DNA from: an uncultured Microbacterium sp.
Lineage (GTDB): Bacteria > Actinomycetota > Actinomycetes > Actinomycetales > Microbacteriaceae
Direction of reading: 5' to 3'
Assembly (NCBI GenBank): GCA_947503655.1
Contig: CANNEP010000002.1
Span: forward strand, 49,460 to 113,459
Length of the DNA: 64,000 bases
Below the pieces are notes generated by a model. That model searched no databases. It saw nothing but the letters and a program-made list of their open reading frames with translations, and was not told the origin of the DNA. The position numbers were made by a program, and so were the translations under genes. Shown one piece after another: positions 33,929-41,984 of this stretch (position 1 is the first letter of the stretch; the number at the start of each line of letters is the position of its first letter).

Positions 33929-34445
33929 TGGTCTCCTCAGCACTGTCCGACGGCTGGTCGCGACGGTCAAGCTCGTCAAGCAGCGAACGCAACTCTTGGC
34001 GCAGCATGTCGCGCGTCATGACCTCTTTCGTCATGTCGTCGATCGACATGCGCAGCGCCACGACTTCGCGGGCCAGGTACTCGGTGTCAGCCAGGTTACG
34101 CTCAGCGCGCTGACGGTCTTGCTCAATCTGCACGCGGTCGCGGTCATCCTGACGGTTCTGCGCCAACAGGATGAGTGGAGCAGCATACGACGCTTGTAGC
34201 GACAGCATGAGGGTCAGCGCAGTGAATCCATTGGCGGCCGAGTCAAAGCGCATGCTCGGCGGCGTGAGCGTGTTCCACGCGATCCACGCGATACAGAACA
34301 GCGTCAGAATCGCGAGGAACATCGGCGTACCCATGGCACGCGCGATCCACTCCGTGAAGCGGCCAAAGCGATCTTTCGACTCCGCCGACGTGCGACGACT
34401 CACGCGCCCGAGGGGCGTCTCGAGCTGTTGTCCGCGCGCCATCAT
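33915..34445 (-). CDS. DUF1003 family membrane protein
   Basis: This 176-residue protein has two closely spaced membrane helices (GTPMFLAILTLFCIAWIAWN and ALTLMLSLQASYAAPLILLAQ, given here as FTALTLMLSLQASY and AAPLILLAQNRQ). The conserved Q-N-R-Q-D-D-R-D-R motif follows, then a charged coiled-coil tail. This is the DUF1003 (cyclic-nucleotide-binding/DUF1003) architecture, of unknown function. It is sandwiched between the MgtE-N/CBS gene and mrp with overlapping ends, an arrangement conserved in actinobacteria. Confidence 0.9.
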   Translation of the reverse strand: MMARGQQLETPLGRVSRRTSAESKDRFGRFTEWIARAMGTPMFLAILTLFCIAWIAWNTLTPPSMRFDSAANGFTALTLMLSLQASYAAPLILLAQNRQDDRDRVQIEQDRQRAERNLADTEYLAREVVALRMSIDDMTKEVMTRDMLRQELRSLLDELDRRDQPSDSAEETSDHR

Positions 34446-35701
34446 GAGCGCGCTCCGTGCTGCGTTTCGGTGTCGTGCGAACGCCAGTCATCTGGCAGCA
34501 GGTAGTCGAGCATGTCATCGACAGAGATCGCGCCGACGAGTCGGTGGCTGACATCGACAACGGGCAACGACACGAGGTCGTACGACGCCAAAATGCGCGC
34601 CACCTCAACCGCAGATGCCGAGGTCAACACGGGTTCTGCCGTGTCATCGATGATGGAACCAAGACGCTCGTGCGGGGGATAGCGCAGCATTTTCTGGAAG
34701 TGCACGACGCCCAGTAGGCGCCCGGTCGGCGTCTCATACGGCGGCAGCGTCACGAACACGGCCGCGGCAAGCGCGGGGTGCAGTTCGTGGCGTCGAATCA
34801 ATGCCAGGGCTTCGGCGACGGTGGCGTCGGCCGACATAATGATCGGCTCGGTTGTCATGAGGCCACCGGCGGTGTCGGGGCCATACTGCAGCAGCGCGCG
34901 CACGTCTTCTGCTTCGTCAGGCTCCATAAGTTCGAGAAGTTGCTGCAGGCGACCTTCAGGAAGCTGAGCCAGCAGGTCAGCCGCGTCATCTGGTTCCATC
35001 GCATCCAGAATGTCGGCGGCGCGCTCATCGCCCAGCTGCTCAAGAATGTGCACCTGTTCGTCTTCCGGCATCTCCTCGAGGGCGTCAGCAAGACGCTCAT
35101 CGGGTAGCTCGACGGCGACGCTCAGCATGCGCGCTTCGGGCAGATCGAGCAGGCTATTGGCAAGGTCAGCAGGCTTCATGTCAGACATTGACTGCACGAG
35201 GTGTTCGGCGGACTGCGCGTGACCGGGGCTGTGCTGCTCGCGCACCTCTTGCCACGTCGCGAACGTCGTCGCCCCCTTCGCGAAGGGGGAAGCGCTCGTC
35301 TTCGGCTTGCGGAGGAAGAGCTGGCTCACATCCCACTCGCCCGAGCGGGCACGCTCAATCGCGACGTCTTCGATCGTTGCGGTGCCGGAACCATCGGCAA
35401 AGTTGATACGACGGCCAATGAGCTCGGCCATCACGCGGATCTCACCCGCACGCTGCTGAAAGCGGCGCACGTTAATGAGGCCAGTCGTAATGACCTGACC
35501 TTGGGAAATGGATGTCACGCGGTTGATCGAGACGAAAACCTGGCGGCGGCCGGGAATCTCGCAGACGAGACCGATGACACGGGGCGGGTCAGATTTTCGG
35601 TAAACGACGACGACGTCACGGACTTTACCGAGACGATCGCCGGAGGGGTCGAAAACGGTGCACCCGACCAGGCGCGCAACGAAAACCCTCTGAGTGCTCA
35701 C
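34442..35701 (-). CDS. PRC-barrel / MgtE N-terminal domain / CBS-pair protein without transporter
   Basis: This 419-residue cytoplasmic protein has a PRC-barrel-like start (CTVFDPSGDRLGKVRDVVVVY). A helical MgtE intracellular superhelical domain follows, about residues 170-275, with repeats such as LEEMPEDEQVHILEQL and LDAMEPDDAADLLAQL. Two CBS domains occupy about residues 285-405 (GLMTTEPIIMSADATVAEAL and LVSLPVVDVSHRLVGAIS). The MgtE membrane channel domain is missing, so it is probably a Mg2+- or nucleotide-sensing regulator rather than a transporter. The equivalent in M. tuberculosis is Rv1232c, from memory. It starts at GTG on a leaderless transcript. Confidence 0.9.
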   Translation of the reverse strand: MSTQRVFVARLVGCTVFDPSGDRLGKVRDVVVVYRKSDPPRVIGLVCEIPGRRQVFVSINRVTSISQGQVITTGLINVRRFQQRAGEIRVMAELIGRRINFADGSGTATIEDVAIERARSGEWDVSQLFLRKPKTSASPFAKGATTFATWQEVREQHSPGHAQSAEHLVQSMSDMKPADLANSLLDLPEARMLSVAVELPDERLADALEEMPEDEQVHILEQLGDERAADILDAMEPDDAADLLAQLPEGRLQQLLELMEPDEAEDVRALLQYGPDTAGGLMTTEPIIMSADATVAEALALIRRHELHPALAAAVFVTLPPYETPTGRLLGVVHFQKMLRYPPHERLGSIIDDTAEPVLTSASAVEVARILASYDLVSLPVVDVSHRLVGAISVDDMLDYLLPDDWRSHDTETQHGARS

Positions 35702-35707
35702 GCTTCA

Positions 35708-35713
35708 AGCGTA
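35708..35713 (-). promoter_or_regulatory. Leaderless -10 element (TACGCT) for the MgtE-N/CBS operon
   Basis: On the minus strand TACGCT is followed by TGAAGC and GTG, a 6-nt spacing. It would drive the four-gene leftward cluster. Confidence 0.55.
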
Positions 35714-35767
35714 GTCCTGATACTGAACTGTCAGGCAGTCCCACACGGCGCGTGGAACAATGGCCTC

Positions 35768-36391
35768 ATGAGCATGATGGGTGCAAATATCGGCAAGAAC
35801 GACATTGGTGAAACGGTCGCGTCATTTCCCGAGTATGAAGCCGCTCAGAAGGCGGCATCACAACTGATCGAAGCCGATATTCCACCGCGCGATATTGCCA
35901 TCGTCGGCAACGGTCTGCGCTCGGTTGAACGCATCACCGGTCGCCTCGGCTACCTCACCGCTGCGCGCGGCGGTCTCATCAACGGCCTCATGCTCGGTAT
36001 CGGCGCCTGGGCTATTCAGGCCATCGTGAACCCGGAGATTCCTGGCGCGGTATATTTCGCGACGCTTTTCATCTGCATGACGATCGGTATGGCGCTGTCG
36101 TTCATGTCGTACTTCATCATGCGTCGTCGCCGTGCCTTCGCGAGTGTCATGGCCGTTGTCGCTGACCACTACGACGTCACCGTCAAGATGACCAGCATTC
36201 ACAAAGCCCGTCAGATTATGAATGAGGCTCGTGGCATGCGTCCGCGCGCACCCAAGGTCATCGACAATTCGCCGCCCAAGTATGGCGAGCGCCTTCCCGG
36301 ATACCGGCAGCCGGCGTCGTCCGCCGCACACGAGGTTCCGTCGCACGACAACACGGCGAACCGCCCCACCACTGACCCGCACACGTCATGA
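35768..36391 (+). CDS. General stress protein, YflT/GSP17M-like, membrane-associated
   Basis: This 207-residue protein begins with a GSP17M/YflT-like domain: ETVASFPEYEAAQKAASQLI, then IAIVGNGLRSVERITGRLGY. Two membrane helices follow (about residues 80-100 and 103-120), then the basic MRRRRAF loop and a hydrophilic Pro-rich tail. It probably responds to general or osmotic stress; the biochemical role is unknown. ATG 35768 was chosen because the domain begins right after it. The start of the next gene overlaps its stop (ATGA). Confidence 0.82.
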   Translation: MSMMGANIGKNDIGETVASFPEYEAAQKAASQLIEADIPPRDIAIVGNGLRSVERITGRLGYLTAARGGLINGLMLGIGAWAIQAIVNPEIPGAVYFATLFICMTIGMALSFMSYFIMRRRRAFASVMAVVADHYDVTVKMTSIHKARQIMNEARGMRPRAPKVIDNSPPKYGERLPGYRQPASSAAHEVPSHDNTANRPTTDPHTS

Positions 36392-37047
36392 CGACGCGTC
36401 AGTTGATGGTTCCGCTGCCCAAGGGCGACGCGGCCATCACGATCGACGTTGAACGTGCGAGCGACGCGTGGGCGATGATGCCAATCGCGCACGGTGCCGG
36501 TGCAGGCATGAACCACGCCTTCCTGGTCGGGTTCGCGGAGGGCATGCGCGCGCAGGGTGTCTCCACAGCGCGCTTTAACTTTCCCTACTCCGAGGCCGGT
36601 CGGCGTATGCCGGGGCCGGCCGCGCACGCCATCGCCACGTGGCGCACAGTTGTCGCTGAGCTGGCGGCGCAACCAGTGCTGTGGGCGTGCGGGAAGAGTT
36701 ACGGCGGGCGTATGGCATCGATGGCCGCCGCCGACGATATGAGCGTCGCGGGGCTCGTGTACCTCGGCTATCCGTTACATCAACCGGGTAAGCCGGAGGC
36801 TCCGCGAGCCGAGCATTTGCCCGCCATCGTGGTTCCGCAGCTCTTCATTGAGGGCACGAAAGACGCGTTCGTCGACCCGCACGAGCAGCTCGAAGATATC
36901 GTCGCTTCGCTGCCCGCAGCCACCATTTCGTGGATCGAAGGCGGCGGCCATTCGTTCGAAGTCGCGGGCAAGAAACGCCCCGCCGATGAGATTGGCGCAG
37001 ACCTGGCGCCGCTCGTTGCAACGCTCATGCGCGACCACTCCGTCTAA
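36388..37047 (+). CDS. Alpha/beta-hydrolase (KANL/dienelactone-hydrolase-like)
   Basis: This 219-residue soluble hydrolase has the oxyanion-hole region PIAHGAGAGMNHAFL, the nucleophile elbow GKSYGGR with Ser104, an acid in EGTKDAFVDPHEQLEDI, and the histidine in EGGGHSFEV. That makes a complete catalytic triad. The family (Abhydrolase_11-like) contains esterases of unknown natural substrate. Its start overlaps the stress-protein stop by 4 nt. Confidence 0.85.
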   Translation: MTTRQLMVPLPKGDAAITIDVERASDAWAMMPIAHGAGAGMNHAFLVGFAEGMRAQGVSTARFNFPYSEAGRRMPGPAAHAIATWRTVVAELAAQPVLWACGKSYGGRMASMAAADDMSVAGLVYLGYPLHQPGKPEAPRAEHLPAIVVPQLFIEGTKDAFVDPHEQLEDIVASLPAATISWIEGGGHSFEVAGKKRPADEIGADLAPLVATLMRDHSV

Positions 37048-37068
37048 GTCTCGATTCGGTCTCGGAAT

Positions 37069-37314
37069 TTGCCCTGGCCCACGCGCATCGTTAGCGTGGA
37101 AGAAGGCCTTGCGCCTAAGACCAGTCCGCGGCCGGGTTCTTCTTTCGACTTCAGTGCAGTGAAGAAACCCGAGCGTATGGTCGTTGTCTTTTGTGCCAGA
37201 TCCGAAATCTGGTGCCCGAGCTGCCAGCACACACGCTGTCGAAGCGGCCCCGTAGACATCACCCGGACGTGACCGAAAAGCTCCCCTCGAACGTTGAGGC
37301 GAGCCGGGGGAAAC
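37069..37314 (+). promoter_or_regulatory. Promoter and ~210-nt leader of the proVWX operon
   Basis: TTGCCC (37069), a 17-nt spacer and TAGCGT (37092-37097) form a plausible promoter. The remaining ~210 nt before proV are non-coding but contain several inverted repeats: GGGTTCTTC with GAAGAAACCC (about 37135-37170), CTTCA/TGAAG nested inside it, and CCAGAT/ATCTGG (37196-37212). CCCCTC near 37283 could pair with GAG(G) near the ribosome-binding site. I cannot match it to a known riboswitch class. Confidence 0.45.
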
Positions 37315-38589
37315 GTGTCCGAAACCGCACTTGTTGCGCAGAATCTTTACAAAGTCTTCGGGAGAAATCCAGCGTCAGCTGTGAAGCGCTTGAAGGCGGG
37401 GGAGAGTCGCGCCGACGTCGCTGACGCCGGAACCGCAGCCGTCATCGACGCTAGCTTTACCGTCAATCGAGGCGAGATTTTCGTCATCATGGGCCTGAGT
37501 GGCTCCGGTAAGTCCACCATCATCCGCATGCTCAACGGGCTGTTGGCGCCGACCGATGGCGATGTCGTCGTGCAGGGGCACAGCATCGGAAAAGCATCGG
37601 CCAGCGAGCTGCGTGGTGTTCGCCGCAAAGCCGTCTCGATGGTCTTCCAGCACTTTGCGCTGTTGCCGCACCGCACCGTCATCGACAACGCGGCTTACGG
37701 GCTCGAGATCCAGGGGGTCGCGAAGGCTGAGCGCCTGGCTCGCGCTGCCGAGATTCTCGACAAGGTGGGCCTGGGCGATCGCGCCGATGCCTTCCCCGAT
37801 GAGCTCTCCGGCGGAATGCGTCAACGCGTTGGCCTTGCCCGTGCGCTCACGGCGGGCACCGACATTCTCCTCATGGATGAGGCCTTCTCCGCCCTTGACC
37901 CGCTCATCCGCCGCGAAATGCAGGAGCAGTTGGTCGAACTGCAGCAAGAGCTGGGCCGCACCATCATCTTCATCACGCACGACCTCAACGAGGCGATGTT
38001 CCTCGGCGATCGCATCGCGGTGATGCGTGATGGCCGCATCGTGCAGCAGGGCACGCCGGAAGAGATCCTCACGGACCCGGCGAACGACTACGTTGCCCAG
38101 TTTGTGCAGGACGTCGACCGCACGCGGGTGCTCACAGCGAGTGCAGTGATGGAACCACCACACCTGACAACGCCGCTGAGCGCGGGTGTGCGTGGTGCGT
38201 TGCGCGTGCTGCGTGAAGAGCAGGTCGGCGCGGTCTTCGCCGTGGAGAACCGTCGCCTCGTCGGCGTTGTCACCGACCGTGCCGTCATTCGTGCCGTGAA
38301 GGCTGGTACGACTGACCTCCGCACCATTGTCGACGCCAACGTGCTCACCGTTGGTCCTGATGACCTGCTGACCGACATTGTGGAGGCCGCTGTCGAGAGC
38401 CCGGTGCCGCTCGCCGTGGTCGACGAGAACAAGCGCCTTATTGGTGTGATTCCGCGCGTGACGCTCCTGGCTGCGCTCGGCAACGTGCCCGCGACCACGC
38501 GTGAAATGCCCATTATTCAAACGCCGATCGAGATGGTGGCCCAGTTCACCCCGCTTGTTGACGCAGCGACGGCAGGGGAGGCCGAGTAA
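37315..38589 (+). CDS. proV: Glycine betaine/proline ABC transporter ATPase (ProV type)
   Basis: This 424-residue ATPase has Walker A GLSGSGKST at residues 60-68, signature LSGGMRQRVGLAR, Walker B ILLMDEAFSALDPLIR and the H-loop FITHDLNEAMF. A C-terminal CBS-domain pair lies at about residues 280-400, the module that senses ionic strength or nucleotides in OpuA/ProV proteins. GTG 37315 follows GGGGGAAAC. The N-terminus and LYKVFGRNP match ProV. Together with the next two genes it forms an osmoprotectant importer. It ends at the start of proW. Confidence 0.94.
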   Translation: MSETALVAQNLYKVFGRNPASAVKRLKAGESRADVADAGTAAVIDASFTVNRGEIFVIMGLSGSGKSTIIRMLNGLLAPTDGDVVVQGHSIGKASASELRGVRRKAVSMVFQHFALLPHRTVIDNAAYGLEIQGVAKAERLARAAEILDKVGLGDRADAFPDELSGGMRQRVGLARALTAGTDILLMDEAFSALDPLIRREMQEQLVELQQELGRTIIFITHDLNEAMFLGDRIAVMRDGRIVQQGTPEEILTDPANDYVAQFVQDVDRTRVLTASAVMEPPHLTTPLSAGVRGALRVLREEQVGAVFAVENRRLVGVVTDRAVIRAVKAGTTDLRTIVDANVLTVGPDDLLTDIVEAAVESPVPLAVVDENKRLIGVIPRVTLLAALGNVPATTREMPIIQTPIEMVAQFTPLVDAATAGEAE

Positions 38590-39479
38590 TGGATTTCTGG
38601 GAGTGGTTGACCGAGGGCGCCCGCATTCCGCTGGGCAAGGCGGTCAAAGAGGTCATTAACTTCTTGAAGGAGTATCTGGGCGGCTTTTTTGACGTCGTCG
38701 CCCAGATCTTCACGTCAATCTATGACGGAGCGTCGTGGCTCTTCACCGCGCCACCCGCGTGGGTCATCATTCTGGTGCTCACCGTCATCGCCTACTTTGC
38801 CAAGGGCTACAAGTTGGCGATTGGCACCGCGCTGGGACTCACGCTGATCATCACGGTCGCGCAGTGGGAAAACGCGATGTACACGCTGGCTCTCACGGTT
38901 GTCGCCGTTGTGATTGCGACCGCGATCGCCGTTCCGGTCGGTATTTGGGCTGCTCGTTCCCAGCGTGTCTCGAATATCGTGCGACCAATTCTCGACTTCC
39001 TGCAGACGATGCCGGCATTCGTTTACCTGTTGCCCGCCATCTTCCTCTTCAGCGTCGGACCGGTTCCCGGCATCGTGGCGACCATCATGTTCGCCGTCGC
39101 TCCGGGCGTGCGTCTCACCGAGCTCGGTATTCGTGGCGTCGACAAAGAGGTGGTGGAAGCCGGACACGCATTCGGTGCGACCCCCGGCCGTATTCTGCGA
39201 CAGATCCAGTTGCCGCTGGCGATGCCGTCGATCATGGCGGGCATCAACCAGGTGATCATGCTGTCGCTGTCGATGTCGGTTATCGCCAGCATGGTTGGCG
39301 CTCCCGGTCTCGGAAAGCCGATCGTGGCGTCGCTCAGCTCGGTGAATGTTCCGCTCGGCTTTGAAGCGGGCGTCTCGGTCGTCGTTATCGCGATGATTCT
39401 CGACCGCATTACCGGTGCGTTTGGTCAGTCCAAGCGCACACGAAGCGCGGTAGCTGTCAAGGCTACGGCGACTGCATAA
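38589..39479 (+). CDS. proW: Glycine betaine/proline ABC transporter permease (ProW type)
   Basis: This 296-residue permease has an N-terminal amphipathic region (FLKEYLGGFFDVVAQIF), six or so membrane helices, and the EAA loop VEAGHAFGATPGRILRQIQL near residues 193-212. The latter contacts ProV. LDFLQTMPAFVYLLPAIFLF is highly typical of ProW/OpuAB. The start codon directly follows the last base of proV. Confidence 0.94.
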   Translation: MDFWEWLTEGARIPLGKAVKEVINFLKEYLGGFFDVVAQIFTSIYDGASWLFTAPPAWVIILVLTVIAYFAKGYKLAIGTALGLTLIITVAQWENAMYTLALTVVAVVIATAIAVPVGIWAARSQRVSNIVRPILDFLQTMPAFVYLLPAIFLFSVGPVPGIVATIMFAVAPGVRLTELGIRGVDKEVVEAGHAFGATPGRILRQIQLPLAMPSIMAGINQVIMLSLSMSVIASMVGAPGLGKPIVASLSSVNVPLGFEAGVSVVVIAMILDRITGAFGQSKRTRSAVAVKATATA

Positions 39480-39581
39480 CTCAAATTCAATCTGCCGCAC
39501 GCGCATGCGTGCGAACGGCCCGCGACACACGTGGGTATCCCCAACCCCCGCGCACACAGCACGCGGAAGGAAAGGAACATC

Positions 39582-40499
39582 ATGAAGAAGCGAAACATTC
39601 TTCGCGCCCTGGCTCTCGGAGCCGTCGCGAGCATCGCGCTCGCGGGTTGCTCCAGCACCGACAACGGTGGTGGCGACAACGGTAGCGACGGCGGCGACGC
39701 TGCCGCATCGAAAGACATCACGATCGGTGTCTTCAACGGTTGGCCCGAGGGTGAGGCAGCCTCGTACGTCTGGAAGATCGTGCTCGAAGAGAAGGGGTAC
39801 AACGTCGACCTCGAGTACGCTGACGCCGGCCCCGTCTTCCTCGGCGTCTCTGACGGCAGCTACGACATCGCCCTCGACGGGTGGCTGCCGTTCACGCACG
39901 CCGACTACTTCGACGAGTACGGCGACAAGATCGATGACCTCGGCGCCTGGAACACCGACGCCAAGCTGACCATCGCGGTCAACGCTGACGCGCCGATCGA
40001 CTCGCTCACCGAGTTGGCAGCCAACGCCGACTTGTTTGACAACCGCCTCATCGGCATTGAGCCGGGTGCTGGCCTCACGAAGGCCACGCAGGACAACGTG
40101 ATTCCGACGTACGGCCTCGAGGGCATGGATTACATCACGTCGTCGACGCCGGCAATGCTGGCTGAGCTGCAGACCAAGCTTGAAGCAGGCGAAGACGTTG
40201 CCGTCACGCTGTGGCGCCCGCACTGGGCCTACGATGCCTTCGACATCAAGGACCTCGAAGACCCGGAAGGCACCCTGGGTGCGGCGGAAGAGATCCACAC
40301 GATCGCGGGTACCGACTTCAAGACAGAGTTCCCCGAGGTCCACGCGTGGCTCTCTGACTTCGAGATGGACTCCGACGTGTTGTTCTCGCTGGAGAACGCC
40401 ATGTACAACTCGGGTGAAGAAGACGTTACCGATTACACGGAGATCGTGAAGGCGTGGATGGCTGACAACCAGGAGTGGGTGGACGGTCTCACCGACTAA
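39582..40499 (+). CDS. proX: Glycine betaine-binding lipoprotein (ProX/OpuAC type)
   Basis: This 305-residue precursor has a lipoprotein signal peptide (MKKRNILRALALG with lipobox IALAGC, lipid-anchored Cys23). A Gly/Asp-rich linker follows, then an OpuAC domain beginning ITIGVFNGWPEGEAASYVWK. Aromatic residues such as those in DGWLPFTHADY and LWRPHWAYDAF probably form the cage for the quaternary ammonium ligand. AAGGAAAGGAAC precedes ATG 39582, which is preferred over an earlier in-frame start. It closes the proVWX operon. Confidence 0.94.
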   Translation: MKKRNILRALALGAVASIALAGCSSTDNGGGDNGSDGGDAAASKDITIGVFNGWPEGEAASYVWKIVLEEKGYNVDLEYADAGPVFLGVSDGSYDIALDGWLPFTHADYFDEYGDKIDDLGAWNTDAKLTIAVNADAPIDSLTELAANADLFDNRLIGIEPGAGLTKATQDNVIPTYGLEGMDYITSSTPAMLAELQTKLEAGEDVAVTLWRPHWAYDAFDIKDLEDPEGTLGAAEEIHTIAGTDFKTEFPEVHAWLSDFEMDSDVLFSLENAMYNSGEEDVTDYTEIVKAWMADNQEWVDGLTD

Positions 40500-40510
40500 C
40501 ACCTAGACAT

Positions 40511-40551
40511 CAGTGAGGCCCCCGACAATATCTTTGTCGGGGGCCTCACTG
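40511..40551. terminator. Bidirectional terminator between proX and pepP-like genes
   Basis: An 18-bp perfect stem (CAGTGAGGCCCCCGACAA with its exact complement) and a 5-nt loop, shared by two convergent genes. Confidence 0.9.
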
Positions 40552-40565
40552 GTCAAGCAAACGGC

Positions 40566-41972
40566 TTAGTCGCGCAGGCGCTGAACCCAAGCCTCAACCT
40601 CGTCGACCGTGCGCGGAATCGCGGCCGACAGGTTGCGAACGCCATCAGCGACAACGACAACGTCATCTTCAATACGCGCGCCAATGCCGCGGAACTCCTC
40701 CGGCACCGTCAGATCGTCAGCCTGGAAGTACAGGCCGGGCTCGATCGTGAAGACCATGCCCTCTTCAAGAATGCCGTCGTAGTACATCTCACGACGCGCC
40801 TGTGCGCAGTCGTGAACATCAATACCCAGGTGGTGACTGGTTCCGTGCACCATGTAGCGACGGTGCTGACCGCCGGTCTCCGGGTGCAGCAGGTCTTCAG
40901 CGCTGAGCGGCTGCAGGCCCCACTCCGAAACCTTCGCGGCGATAACCGTCATCGCGGCTTCGTGCAGCTCCTTGAACTTGATGCCCGGGCGGGCAATTGC
41001 GAATGCGGCATCGGCAGCCTCGAGCACAGCCTCGTAAACCTTGCGCTGAACGGGGGAGAAGGTGCCGTTCACGGGGAAGGTGCGCGTGATGTCGGCGGTG
41101 TACAGGCTGTCGACCTCAACACCGGCGTCCATCAGCACGAGCTCGCCGTCGACGACCTTGCCGTCGTTGCGGGTCCAGTGCAGGTAGCAGGCGTGCGAGC
41201 CCGCGGCAGCGATCGTGTCGTAGCCGACACCGTTGCCGTCCATGCGCGCGCGACGGGCGAAGACGCCCTCGATGACGCGCTCACCGCGGCGGTGCTCGGT
41301 GGCAGCCTTCAGGTCTGCCAGCACGTCGTCAAACGCCGAAGCGGTGACGTCGACCGCGAGCTGCAGCTGAGCGATCTCGTAGTCGTCTTTCACGAGGCGG
41401 AGTTCAGAGACAAACTGTGTGAGTTGTTCGCTCTCGTCAACGACCAGGTCGCCTTCGGCTGCTTCGAACTTGTCGAGGTGATCGGTTGCGACACCGAGGG
41501 TAGCGGCAACCTGCTCGAGTGACGGGCGCGGGCCAATCCAGAACTCACCAATCGACGCGTTCGAGTAGAACTCGCTCGTGGTGCGGTCGGCGCGCTCGCG
41601 GAAGAACAGCGTGATGTCGTGGCCATCGGCGGTCGGGTCGAAAACCAGCGCCGCGTCGGGCTCGGAGTGCGCGCCCCAGCCGGTCAGGTGGCTGAACGCG
41701 GAGTGCGCGCGGAAAACGTAGTCGGTGTCGTTGCTGCGCTGCTTGAGAGCGCCAGCCGGAACCACGAGGCGCTTGCCAGCAAAAGCTGTGCTGACAGCGG
41801 CACGGCGACGAGCCGCGAACGGTGCCTGCTCGATGAGCTCAGGCGTCGTGTTGTCCGCTTCTGCCCATCCCGTCGAAATCGTGTCGAGGAACCCCTGGGG
41901 GAACGGCTGCTTGCGATTGACGTTTACCGGGGCTTCGAGCTCGGTTGTCGTCGTTGATTCACCACTGGTCAT
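40566..41972 (-). CDS. pepP: Xaa-Pro aminopeptidase (aminopeptidase P, M24 family)
   Basis: This 468-residue dimetal peptidase removes N-terminal residues preceding proline. An N-terminal AMP_N domain (ISTGWAEADNT, then SAFSHLTGWG) precedes the pita-bread domain. The metal ligands are visible: the two aspartates in LVLMDAGVEVDSLYTADITR, the histidine in VHGTSHHLGIDVHD, and glutamates in VFTIEPGLYF and GARIEDDVVV. ATG is preceded by AGAGGATTG. It is cytoplasmic, monocistronic, and convergent with proX. Confidence 0.94.
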   Translation of the reverse strand: MTSGESTTTTELEAPVNVNRKQPFPQGFLDTISTGWAEADNTTPELIEQAPFAARRRAAVSTAFAGKRLVVPAGALKQRSNDTDYVFRAHSAFSHLTGWGAHSEPDAALVFDPTADGHDITLFFRERADRTTSEFYSNASIGEFWIGPRPSLEQVAATLGVATDHLDKFEAAEGDLVVDESEQLTQFVSELRLVKDDYEIAQLQLAVDVTASAFDDVLADLKAATEHRRGERVIEGVFARRARMDGNGVGYDTIAAAGSHACYLHWTRNDGKVVDGELVLMDAGVEVDSLYTADITRTFPVNGTFSPVQRKVYEAVLEAADAAFAIARPGIKFKELHEAAMTVIAAKVSEWGLQPLSAEDLLHPETGGQHRRYMVHGTSHHLGIDVHDCAQARREMYYDGILEEGMVFTIEPGLYFQADDLTVPEEFRGIGARIEDDVVVVADGVRNLSAAIPRTVDEVEAWVQRLRD

Positions 41973-41984
41973 GGCTCAATCCTC

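Noticed and set aside
33929-33979. Longer N-terminus for Mrp
   Set aside because: GAGGAG precedes the GTG at 33928, the DUF59 domain begins right there, and the extension lies within the DUF1003 coding end.
37044-37262. Possible small genes on either strand in the proV leader
   Set aside because: Neither frame has a family, a good ribosome-binding site or a leaderless box. The region looks like an RNA leader.
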